Below are positions 36,027-44,167 of a stretch of 64,000 nucleotides of DNA, one piece after another. The translations under genes and the position numbers were made by a program. Positions within the stretch are counted from its first letter, which is position 1; each line of letters begins with the position of its first letter. The stretch lies in NCBI RefSeq assembly GCF_020171625.1, contig NZ_JAIUZY010000003.1, forward strand, positions 310,001 to 374,000, in the 5' to 3' direction. This DNA is from Salipiger bermudensis (GTDB lineage: Bacteria; Pseudomonadota; Alphaproteobacteria; Rhodobacterales; Rhodobacteraceae). Below the pieces are notes generated by a model, which was not told the DNA's origin, searched no databases, and saw only the letters and a list, made by a program, of their open reading frames with translations.

Positions 36027-37436
36027 TCAGCATTCCGGCAGGTTGACTGCAATTCCGCCGGTGGAGGTTTCCTTGTACTTCTCATTCATGTCCTGCCCGG
36101 TCTGCAGCATCACGCGGATGCAGTTGTCGAGCGGCATGAAATGCTGACCGTCGCCGCGCAGGGCGAGGGAGGCGGCGGAGACCGCCTTGATGGCGCCGAG
36201 CGCGTTGCGCTCGATGCAGGGCACCTGCACCAGCCCGGCGGCGGGATCGCAGGTCATGCCCAGATGATGCTCGAGCGCGATCTCGGCGGCGTTCTCGACC
36301 TGCTCGTTGTTGCCGCCCAGTACCGCGCAGAGCCCGGCTGCGGCCATCGCCGCGGCGCTGCCGACCTCGGCCTGACAGCCGGCCTCGGCGCCCGAGATCG
36401 AGGCGTTGTGCTTGATAAGCCCGCCGATGGCCGCCGCCGTCAGCAGCAGGTCGCGGCAGCCGGTGCGGGTCGCGCCGACGCAATGATCGCGGTAGTAGCG
36501 CAGCACCGCCGGCACCACGCCCGCCGCCCCGTTGGTGGGCGAGGTCACCACCCGCCCGCCGGCGGCGTTCTCCTCGTTCACCGCCATGGCGTAGACGCTC
36601 ATCCAGTCATTGGCCTGATGCGGCTGCGCGAGGTTCATGCCGCGCTCGGCCTGCAGCTGGTCATGGATCGCCTTGGCCCGGCGGCGGACCTTGAGACCGC
36701 CCGGCAGGATACCTTCCTGCGTCAGGCCGCGCGCCACGCACTCGTCCATGGTGTCCAGGATGCGGTCGATGCGGTCGTCGAGGGCCACGCCATGCAGCAC
36801 CTGCTCGTTGGCGCGCTTCATCTGCGCGATGCTGAGGCCGGAGGCTTCGCCCATCTCGAGCATCTCCGCGGCGGTGCCGAAGGGATAGGGGAAGGCGTGC
36901 GAGACCTTCTCGTCGTGCAGCCCGTGCGCCCCCGCACGCTGCGCCTCGAGCTCGGCCGCGGTGAGCACGAAGCCGCCGCCCACCGAGTAATAGGTCTGCT
37001 GGTGATAGGTGTTGCCGGCGTCGTCATAGGCCTTGAGCACCATGCCGTTGGAATGGCCCGGAAGCGGCGGGCCGAAATCGAACACCAGATCGTTCTGGGT
37101 GTCGAATACCAGCGGCTCGAGCCCGTCGGGATGCACTTTGCCCTCGCGGCGCACGGTCTCTTCCAGTTCTTCGGCCTTGTCGGGGTCGAGGGTCTCGGGC
37201 GACAGGCCGCAGAACCCGAGGATCACCGCCCGGTCGGTGGCGTGGCCCTTGCCGGTCCAGGCCAGAGAGCCGTGCAGGCTCGCGCCCAGCCGGTGCACCC
37301 TGCCGGCGCCGGGGATCTTCTCGGCCCCGCCCCGCAGGTCCTCGAGAAAGCGCGCCGCGGCGACCATCGGGCCCATCGTGTGAGACGACGAGGGGCCAAT
37401 CCCGATCTTGAAGACGTCGAAGACCGACAGGAACAT
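36027..37436 (-). CDS. sdaA: L-serine ammonia-lyase
   Basis: A 469-aa single-chain L-serine dehydratase that converts serine to pyruvate and ammonia using a [4Fe-4S] cluster. It begins [20 protein letters not shown], and the substrate motif [10 protein letters not shown] is at ~13-22. The alpha domain has [18 protein letters not shown] and the cluster Cys in [12 protein letters not shown]. In this operon it would finish betaine degradation by removing serine formed from glycine plus methylene-THF; the required glyA is not in the window. 22 bp before purU. Confidence 0.95.
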   Translation of the reverse strand: MFLSVFDVFKIGIGPSSSHTMGPMVAAARFLEDLRGGAEKIPGAGRVHRLGASLHGSLAWTGKGHATDRAVILGFCGLSPETLDPDKAEELEETVRREGKVHPDGLEPLVFDTQNDLVFDFGPPLPGHSNGMVLKAYDDAGNTYHQQTYYSVGGGFVLTAAELEAQRAGAHGLHDEKVSHAFPYPFGTAAEMLEMGEASGLSIAQMKRANEQVLHGVALDDRIDRILDTMDECVARGLTQEGILPGGLKVRRRAKAIHDQLQAERGMNLAQPHQANDWMSVYAMAVNEENAAGGRVVTSPTNGAAGVVPAVLRYYRDHCVGATRTGCRDLLLTAAAIGGLIKHNASISGAEAGCQAEVGSAAAMAAAGLCAVLGGNNEQVENAAEIALEHHLGMTCDPAAGLVQVPCIERNALGAIKAVSAASLALRGDGQHFMPLDNCIRVMLQTGQDMNEKYKETSTGGIAVNLPEC

Positions 37437-37543
37437 CGCTGCTCTCCTTGCATGGCTTGCGCCGGCGGGAACGGAAAGGGGCCGAAGGCCGAGGGTGCCG
37501 GACGAGATGAAGTCTATCCCGTCCAGCCTGCGCGTCTACCGGA

Positions 37544-38098
37544 TCAGTGGCGTTCCGCCGCCAGCTCGCGGCAGCCGATCGCCAGCAGCTCGTAGACGTG
37601 CGGCGCGAAGCTGTTCCACACATCCATGCGGAAGCTGCTCTCGCCATCGCGCCAGAGCACGACCGTCACACCGTCAAAGGCGGTGCGCCGACCCGCCCCG
37701 GGCTGGATCGTGTCTATGTTGCGCGGGCAGCCCAGCGTCAGCAGTTCCGCGGCGCGCGCGCCCTCGATCACGAGGGTGACTTCGCGGCCCGTCACGTCGA
37801 CGAGGCTGTGCGGGTGGCTGTCGTAGAGCGCGGCCATCTCCGCGACCACCCCGGAGACATCGCCGTGGCGGCTGTGCAGGATCCATTCGTCCGGGCCGAG
37901 GCGCATCGCCTCGAGCGCGTCGGAGGACGACCGGCTGCCGATGTGACCGCCGAGCGACAGGCCGAGCGCCGCCTCGAAGGGCGCGAGATCGCCGCGGGCG
38001 CGCAGCGACAGGCGCGTGCAGGGCATCGCGGCCGAGACGCTGGCGGCCGAGGTCTCGACCAGCGTGCCGGGGGTGAAGGACGATACGGGTGCGTTCAT
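37544..38098 (-). CDS. soxG: Sarcosine oxidase subunit gamma
   Basis: A 184-aa gamma subunit of heterotetrameric sarcosine oxidase, with a GcvT-like partial fold: LRLGPDEWILHSRHGDVSG and VDVTGREVTLVIEG. It is structural, packing against the alpha subunit. It starts 10 bp after soxA; a 107-bp gap then precedes sdaA. Sequence conservation in this subunit is low, but the position in soxBDAG makes the call firm. Confidence 0.92.
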   Translation of the reverse strand: MNAPVSSFTPGTLVETSAASVSAAMPCTRLSLRARGDLAPFEAALGLSLGGHIGSRSSSDALEAMRLGPDEWILHSRHGDVSGVVAEMAALYDSHPHSLVDVTGREVTLVIEGARAAELLTLGCPRNIDTIQPGAGRRTAFDGVTVVLWRDGESSFRMDVWNSFAPHVYELLAIGCRELAAERH

Positions 38099-38108
38099 GC
38101 TCTTCTCC

Positions 38109-41099
38109 TCAGATCTTCAGACGGGCGTTTTCGGGATCGACGAAGATCGTCGAGGTGATCTTGGCGGCGATGGTGCGGTCGGGCATCGGGATGTGGACGG
38201 TCTCGCCCACGCGGGACTGCCCGCCCTCGACCAGCGCCAGCGCGATGGGCCGGCCGGAGGTGCCCACGTCGTAGGACGAGGTCACGTGGCCGACCATCTT
38301 CATCGGCGTCGGCTGGTTCGGGTCGAAGACGATCTGCGCCCCTTCCTCGAGCTTCGAGTTGTCCTCGGTCAGCAGGCCCACGAGCTGCTTGCGGCCCTCC
38401 GCCACGAGGTCGGGACGGGCCAGACCGCGCTTGCCGACGAAGTCGGGCTTGTTCTTGCCCACGGCCCAGCCCATGCCCGCATCGTAGGGCGTGACGGTGC
38501 CGTCGGTGTCCTGACCGACGATGATGTAGCCCTTCTCAGCGCGCAGCACGTGCATGGTCTCGGTGCCGTAGGCGGTGATGCCGTATTGCTGGCCCGCCTC
38601 CCACAGCGCTTCCCAGAGCTTGCGGCCCATCGGCGCCGGCACGTTGACCTCGAAGCCGATCTCGCCGGTGAAGCTGACGCGGAACAGCCGTGCCGGCATC
38701 CCAGCGACGGTGCATTCCACGCAGGACATGTGCGGGAAGGCCTCGTCGGTCAGCTCGACGCCCTCGACCAGCGGCGCCAGCAGCTTGGCGGCGTTGGGGC
38801 CGTTGAGCGCCACGGTCGACCATTGCTCGGTGGTCGAGGTGAGCCAGACGTTGAGGTCGGGCCACTCGGTCTGGAGGTAGTCCTCCATCATGTTGAGCAC
38901 CCGGGCCGCGCCGCCGGTGGTGGTGGTGACGTGGAACAGGTCCTGCCCGAGGCGCCCGATCACGCCGTCGTCCCGGATGAAGCCGTCATCGCCCAGCAGC
39001 AGGCCGTAGCGGCAGCGCCCCACACCGAGCTTGGTCCAGGGGTTGGTGTACATGCGGTTCATGAACTCCACCGCATCCGGCCCCACGACCTCGATCTTGC
39101 CCAGCGTCGAGGCGTCGAAGATGCCGACGCCCTCGCGGGTCGCGGCGCATTCGCGGCGCACCGCGTCGTCCATGCTCTCGCCGGCCTTGGGGAAGTACCA
39201 CGCCCGGCGCCACTGGCCGACCGGCTCGAACACCGCGCCGTGCTCCTCGGCCCACGGGTCGATCTGGGTCTTGCGCGTGACCTCGAAATGCGCGCCGCGA
39301 TGGTAGCCCGCGAAGGCGCCGAAGGAGGTCGGCGTGTAGGGCGGGCGGAAGGTCGTGAGACCGACCTGCGGCGGCGCCTTGCTGAGCGCGTCGGCGGCGA
39401 TGTTCAGGCCGTTCATGTTCGACATCTTGCCCTGATCGGTCGCCATGCCGTTGGTGGTGTAGCGCTTGACGTGCTCGATCGAGCGCATCCCCTCGCGCAC
39501 CGCGAGGCGCAGGTCCTTGGCGGTCACGTCGTTCTGATAGTCGACAAAGGCCTTTGCCTTGCCGGGGCTGCGGTCGGTCGGCAGCTCCTTGTGCGCCACG
39601 CCGGTCCCGGTGCGGTCCTTGGCCACCGAATAGGAGACCTCCGCGCCGGTCTTTCCCAGCGCCGCGACGATCTCGCGGCCCTTCTCGGCGCCGTCCCTGA
39701 GCGCGGCTTCGATGCCCCAGAGACCGCGGCTCGCGCCGGCGATGACGCAATCCTCGGGCGTCTTTTCGGGCAGGAAGGTGGTGCGGTCGTCGTCCCAGGC
39801 CAGCGAGCCCTTGGTGTGCGAGAAGAGGTGCAGCGAGGGCGTCCAGCCGCCCGACATCAGCACCGCGTCGCACTTGATCTCCTGCCCGGTGCCGACGGTA
39901 CCGCCGGAAACCGGGTTCACCCGCAGCGAGGACACGCGCAGGCGCCCGCTGGTGGCGGTGGCCGTGTGCGAGAGCTTCACGGGGATGTTGCGCTTGCGCG
40001 CCTCGGTCTGAAGCTCCTCGCGGACGCCCTCGCGGGTGTCGACGATGGCCTGCACCTTGGCCCCGGCATCGGCGAGATCGAAGGCGGCGTACCACGCGCT
40101 GTCATGCGAGGTCAGCACCACCGGCGACTTGCCCACCAGCACGCCGTAGCGGTTTAGGAAGGTCTGCGCCGAGCCCGCCAGCATCACGCCGGGGCGGTCG
40201 TTGCCGTGGAACACCAGCGGCTTCTCGAGCGCGCCCTGCGCCAGCACGACCTGCTCGGCCCGCACCCGCCACATGCGCTCGCGCGGGGTATCGTCGGGCA
40301 GCTTCGGCAGGTGATCGGTGAGCTTCTGCACAAGGCCGATCATGTTCTGGTGGTAGTAGCCGATGGCGGTGGTGCGGGTCATGATCCGGACGCCGAGCGC
40401 CTCGAGTTCCTTGACCTCGGCGGCAAGCCAGTCCCACGCCGGCTGCCCCGAGATCTCGGCCTGCGGTTCCGACAGCAGCGTGCCGCCGGCTTCCGGGTTC
40501 TCGTCGACGAGCACGACCTTGAGCCCGTCGACCGCAGCGGCGCGCGCCGCGGCAAGGCCGGTCGGGCCTGCGCCGACGATCAGCACGTCGCAATGCAGGT
40601 AGCGCGAGGCGTAGTGGTCGGGATCTTCCTCGGTGGGCGACACGCCGAGACCGGCGGCAGCGCGGATGAACGGCTCGTAGACCTTGTCCCAGAAGCTCTT
40701 GGGCCACATGAAGGTCTTGTAGTAGAAGCCGGCCGAGAACAGCATGTAGGCGGCATCGTTCACCGCGCCCACGTCGAACTTGAGGCTCGGGTACTTGTTC
40801 TGCGAGCTGGTCTCGAGCCCTTCCCAGATCTCCTGCACCGTGGCGCGGGTGTTGGGCTCGAAGCGGCCGGGGCCGCGGCGGGTGCCGATCAGCGCGTTGG
40901 GCTCTTCGCTGCCCGCGGCCACGGCACCGCGCGGGCGGTGATACTTGAACGAGCGGCCCATGAGGTGCACGCCGTGCGCCAGCAGCGCCGAGGCGACGGT
41001 GTCGCCGCGCCCGCCGGTATAGCTCTTGCCGTCGAAGGTGAAGGTGACCGGGCGCGAGGTGTCGACGCGACCGCGGCCGGAAACGCGATACTGGCTCAT
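38109..41099 (-). CDS. soxA: Sarcosine oxidase subunit alpha
   Basis: A 996-aa alpha subunit. It has an N-terminal 2Fe-2S-like fold without cluster (MSQYRVSGRGRVDTSRPVTF), an NAD-binding Rossmann domain with CDVLIVGAGPTGLAAARAAA at ~170-190, and a C-terminal GcvT-like folate domain (~600-996, SFTGEIGFEVNVPAPMG). The enzyme oxidatively demethylates sarcosine to glycine, passing the methyl to THF as 5,10-methylene-THF and making H2O2. The start overlaps the soxD stop by 4 nt (ATGA), giving tight coupling. Confidence 0.97.
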   Translation of the reverse strand: MSQYRVSGRGRVDTSRPVTFTFDGKSYTGGRGDTVASALLAHGVHLMGRSFKYHRPRGAVAAGSEEPNALIGTRRGPGRFEPNTRATVQEIWEGLETSSQNKYPSLKFDVGAVNDAAYMLFSAGFYYKTFMWPKSFWDKVYEPFIRAAAGLGVSPTEEDPDHYASRYLHCDVLIVGAGPTGLAAARAAAVDGLKVVLVDENPEAGGTLLSEPQAEISGQPAWDWLAAEVKELEALGVRIMTRTTAIGYYHQNMIGLVQKLTDHLPKLPDDTPRERMWRVRAEQVVLAQGALEKPLVFHGNDRPGVMLAGSAQTFLNRYGVLVGKSPVVLTSHDSAWYAAFDLADAGAKVQAIVDTREGVREELQTEARKRNIPVKLSHTATATSGRLRVSSLRVNPVSGGTVGTGQEIKCDAVLMSGGWTPSLHLFSHTKGSLAWDDDRTTFLPEKTPEDCVIAGASRGLWGIEAALRDGAEKGREIVAALGKTGAEVSYSVAKDRTGTGVAHKELPTDRSPGKAKAFVDYQNDVTAKDLRLAVREGMRSIEHVKRYTTNGMATDQGKMSNMNGLNIAADALSKAPPQVGLTTFRPPYTPTSFGAFAGYHRGAHFEVTRKTQIDPWAEEHGAVFEPVGQWRRAWYFPKAGESMDDAVRRECAATREGVGIFDASTLGKIEVVGPDAVEFMNRMYTNPWTKLGVGRCRYGLLLGDDGFIRDDGVIGRLGQDLFHVTTTTGGAARVLNMMEDYLQTEWPDLNVWLTSTTEQWSTVALNGPNAAKLLAPLVEGVELTDEAFPHMSCVECTVAGMPARLFRVSFTGEIGFEVNVPAPMGRKLWEALWEAGQQYGITAYGTETMHVLRAEKGYIIVGQDTDGTVTPYDAGMGWAVGKNKPDFVGKRGLARPDLVAEGRKQLVGLLTEDNSKLEEGAQIVFDPNQPTPMKMVGHVTSSYDVGTSGRPIALALVEGGQSRVGETVHIPMPDRTIAAKITSTIFVDPENARLKI

Positions 41100-41398
41100 T
41101 TCTGGCCCTCCGTCAGGCTGGCGAGATCGGGGCGCGGGGCGCCTGCCTCGTAGGTGGTGAGGAACTTGTCCGACACGGTGTCGCGCACCGCGTTGAAGTA
41201 GCGGCCACAGCCGTGGAAGTGCCGCCAGCGTTCGTAATGCGGGCCCTTCACGTTGGCGCGGATGAAGAGGAACTCCTCCCACTGGTCATCGCTCTGGCTG
41301 GACGGATCCTCGGCACGGACGATGTGGGCCTGACCGGCATAGGTGAACTCGGCCTCGGGAAGGGTCTCGTTGCAATAGGGGCAATGGATCAGAAGCAT
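41096..41398 (-). CDS. soxD: Sarcosine oxidase subunit delta
   Basis: A 100-aa zinc-binding subunit. MLLIHCPYCNETLPEAEF shows the first CxxC, and HFHGCGRYFNAVRDT the distal Cys/His region. The length is typical. It lies 17 bp after soxB and overlaps soxA by 4 nt. Confidence 0.96.
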   Translation of the reverse strand: MLLIHCPYCNETLPEAEFTYAGQAHIVRAEDPSSQSDDQWEEFLFIRANVKGPHYERWRHFHGCGRYFNAVRDTVSDKFLTTYEAGAPRPDLASLTEGQK

Positions 41399-41415
41399 CG
41401 GATGAGACCTCGTTC

Positions 41416-42669
41416 TTAGTGGGCGACGGCCGCGGCGGCGGCCTCGTCGATCAGGCGGCCGGTGCGGAAGCGGTCGATGGTGAAGGGCGCGTTGATCGGG
41501 TGCGGCTCGTCCTTGGCGATGGTCCAGGCAAAGGTGTGCGCCGCCCCCGGTGTCGCCTTGAAGCCGCCGGTGCCCCAGCCGCAGTTGACGTAGAGCCCCG
41601 AGACGGGCGTCTTCGAGATGATCGCCGAGCGGTCCGGGGTCACGTCGACGATGCCGGCCCATTTGCGCAGCATCCTCATGCGGTTGAAGATCGGGAACAC
41701 CTCGGTGATCGCGGCCACGGTGTGCTCGATCAGCGGCAGGCCGCCGCGCTGGCTGTAGGAGGTATACTGGTCGGTGCCCGAGCCGATCACCAGCTCGCCC
41801 TTGTCGGACTGGCTGATATAGGCGTGCACCGCGTTCGACATCACCACGCAGGGGAAGATCGGCTTGACCGGCTCCGAGACCAGCGCCTGCAGCGGGTAGC
41901 TCTCGAGCGGCAGGCGCACGCCGGCGGTTTCCATCACCACCGAGGTATGGCCGGCGGCGGACACCGCGACCTTCTTGGCCTTGATGAAACCCTTGCCGGT
42001 CTCGACCCCTGCCACCGAGCCGTCGGCGTTGCGGCGGATCGCGGTGACCGGGCAGTTCTGGATGATGTCGACGCCGCGCGCCGCCGCGCCGCGGGCATAG
42101 CCCCACGCGACCGCATCGTGGCGTGCGGTGCCGGCGCGCTGCTGCAGCGCCCCGCCCATCACCGGGTAGCGGGCGTTGGGCGAGATGTTGAGCGGCGGGC
42201 AGTATTCCTTGCACTCTTCGGTGGTCAGCCAGCGGTTGTCGACGCCGTTGAGCCGGTTCGAGTGGACGTGGCGCTTGAAGCTCTGCACGTCGTGCACGTT
42301 GTGCGCCAGCATCAGCACGCCGCGGTTGGAGTACATGACGTTGTAGTTGAGCTCCTGGCTCAGGTCCTGCCACAGGTCCACCGCGTGATCGAACAGCCGC
42401 GCGCTCTCGTCGTAGAGATAGTTCGAGCGGATGATCGTGGTGTTGCGGCCGGTGTTGCCGCCGCCGAGCCAGCCCTTGTCGATCACCGCGATGTTGGTGA
42501 TGCCATGCTGGGTGGCAAGGTAGTAGGCCGCGCCGAGGCCGTGGCCGCCAGCGCCGACGATGATCACGTCATATTCGTCTTTCGGCTGGCTGTCCGGCCA
42601 CTGCTCGGTCCAGTTCTTGTTGCCGCTCAGGGCGTTCTTGAGGAGGGAAAAGGCGTTGAAGCGCGTCAT
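41416..42669 (-). CDS. soxB: Sarcosine oxidase subunit beta
   Basis: A 417-aa flavoprotein subunit. The Rossmann motif is DVIIVGAGGHGLGAAYYLA (~34-52). It carries the covalent FMN and the non-covalent FAD site of the heterotetramer, and sarcosine binds here. Other family segments are WLGGGNTGRNTTIIRSNY and YVNCGWGTGGFKATPGAA. First gene of the soxBDAG-sdaA-purU operon. A TGTCGCAAAC box lies 67-76 bp before its start. Confidence 0.97.
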   Translation of the reverse strand: MTRFNAFSLLKNALSGNKNWTEQWPDSQPKDEYDVIIVGAGGHGLGAAYYLATQHGITNIAVIDKGWLGGGNTGRNTTIIRSNYLYDESARLFDHAVDLWQDLSQELNYNVMYSNRGVLMLAHNVHDVQSFKRHVHSNRLNGVDNRWLTTEECKEYCPPLNISPNARYPVMGGALQQRAGTARHDAVAWGYARGAAARGVDIIQNCPVTAIRRNADGSVAGVETGKGFIKAKKVAVSAAGHTSVVMETAGVRLPLESYPLQALVSEPVKPIFPCVVMSNAVHAYISQSDKGELVIGSGTDQYTSYSQRGGLPLIEHTVAAITEVFPIFNRMRMLRKWAGIVDVTPDRSAIISKTPVSGLYVNCGWGTGGFKATPGAAHTFAWTIAKDEPHPINAPFTIDRFRTGRLIDEAAAAAVAH

Positions 42670-42735
42670 GAGTCGGCCCCCGGCTGCAGAGATGATCGCA
42701 GTGGGGTAGCCTGTGACGCCGCCTCAGGCGTGAAC

Positions 42736-42745
42736 GTTTGCGACA
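42736..42745 (-). promoter_or_regulatory. Shared TGNCGCAA motif upstream of soxB
   Basis: TGTCGCAAAC in the transcription sense of the sox operon, 67-76 bp before the soxB ATG. It is identical over 10 bp to the box at 47908-47917 before gbcA. Candidate binding site of a GbdR-like activator; inferred from sharing only. Confidence 0.45.
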
Positions 42746-42784
42746 GCCGGGATGGAGATCCGCGCCACGTGCAGGATCAATGCG

Positions 42785-43831
42785 TCACTCGGCCTGCGCA
42801 TCGCGGCTCTGGCGCAGGGCCAGCGGCGTGCAGCCGAACTCGCGGCGGAACATGCGGCTGAGGTGCGAGCTGTCGCAGAAGCCGCAGTCGAGGGCGATCT
42901 GCGCCACCGATTTCTCGCTGGTCTCGATCAGGTGATGCGCCAGCGACAGCCGGATGCTCAGGAAGGCGGCCTGCGGCGAGGTATCGAGCGCGACGCGGAA
43001 ATGCCGCTCGAGCTGACGCTTGCTGTGGCCGATGCGCTTGGCGACCTCGGCCACCGAGAGCGGCGTGTCGATGTTCTGCTGCATCAGCAGCAGCGCCCGC
43101 AGCACGATCGGATCGCGGGTCTTGAAATCGAGGCTGATGCCGGGCTGCGGCTTCTCGGCCTGCAACTGGTCGTCGATGATCATGATGTGCAGGCTCTTGC
43201 TGGCCTGCGCCTGACCGACATGCTTGTCGACCAGATGCGCGGCGAGATGCGCCGAGCTGGCGCCGCCCGAACAGGTGAGCCGGTCGCGGTCGACCACGAA
43301 GATCTGGTCCGAGACCGGGTTCAGCCCCTCGAACTGCGACAGGAATTCCGAGTGGTGGAACCAGCTCACGCAGCAGCGGTAGCCCTCCATCAGCCCCGCC
43401 TGATGCAGGAGAAATGCGCCGGAGCAGACCCCCACCAGCGGCACCCCCTGCCCCGCCGCTTCCTGCAGGAACCGGGTCTGCCCGTCGCTCAGGCTCGGCA
43501 GCTCGTCCATCAGTCCGCCGACCACGACGATGTAGTCGAAGCGCCCCGGATCGCCGAGACGCTCCTTGGGCTGCACCGTGATGCCGCTGCTCGACATCAC
43601 CGCATCCATACTGTCCGACAGCACCGTCCAATTGCACAGGATCGGGCGCGAGCGGTCGCCCTCGTCCGCCGCCAGCCGCAGCACGTCGACGAAATTGGCA
43701 AAGGCGCAGAGCGTGAACCTGCGCGACAGGATGAAGCCCACCGACAGGCGGGCGCTGTCCTTGCGCGGCCTGAGCGCGCGCGCCGCGGCGTTCCGGGCGG
43801 GGACGGAGGGGGGGCGGGCGGCATGATCCAT
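42785..43831 (-). CDS. GlxA/GbdR-like AraC-family regulator with GATase1-like domain (copy 1)
   Basis: A 348-aa regulator: DJ-1/PfpI-like N-terminal domain (~25-200, with VVVGGLMDELPSL, the elbow GVCSGAFLLHQAGL and CCVSWFHHSEFL) and an AraC helix-turn-helix pair (~235-340, SVAEVAKRIGHSKRQLERHF; IALDCGFCDSSHLSRMFRRE). The layout is that of GbdR, the pseudomonad glycine betaine/dimethylglycine activator. ATG 43831 is used; GTG 43837 is possible. It lies between the sox operon and the dimethylglycine dehydrogenase gene, divergent from the latter. It is paralogous to the regulator at 50397-51437. Confidence 0.9.
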   Translation of the reverse strand: MDHAARPPSVPARNAAARALRPRKDSARLSVGFILSRRFTLCAFANFVDVLRLAADEGDRSRPILCNWTVLSDSMDAVMSSSGITVQPKERLGDPGRFDYIVVVGGLMDELPSLSDGQTRFLQEAAGQGVPLVGVCSGAFLLHQAGLMEGYRCCVSWFHHSEFLSQFEGLNPVSDQIFVVDRDRLTCSGGASSAHLAAHLVDKHVGQAQASKSLHIMIIDDQLQAEKPQPGISLDFKTRDPIVLRALLLMQQNIDTPLSVAEVAKRIGHSKRQLERHFRVALDTSPQAAFLSIRLSLAHHLIETSEKSVAQIALDCGFCDSSHLSRMFRREFGCTPLALRQSRDAQAE

Positions 43832-43890
43832 GGGCACAGTCCTGCGTCGCAGAGGATTCCTGACCCGGTGTCGTAGCGCTCATCCTGCTT

Positions 43891-43900
43891 TGACGCAATC
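43891..43900 (+). promoter_or_regulatory. Shared TGNCGCAA motif in the regulator/dmg divergent spacer
   Basis: TGACGCAATC, 8 of 10 bases identical to the soxB and gbcA boxes, 60 bp before the regulator start and 268 bp before the dimethylglycine dehydrogenase start. The rest of this 336-bp divergent spacer (43832-44167) shows no gene. Confidence 0.35.
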
Positions 43901-44167
43901 ATCCTGTTTTTCGCAAGCGCTTTGCTGCAAGTCTGCCCTCCATGTTTCGCGCCTGCCTTCCTGGGCGCAACCGCAGGGCAGACGCGGCGCTCCCCCCCTT
44001 GCTCCCCGTGCCGCGCCTGCCCTGCCCCCTGGCGGTCCGCCCCGCCCTTCGCCGATCCGGGCTGCGGGTCGTCGTTTTCGATCCGGCGAATGCCGGTCGA
44101 GCGCTAGCCACCGATGCCCGCGCATCGGACAGTTTCGACACCCCTCTAAAGACAAGTGGAACGCACC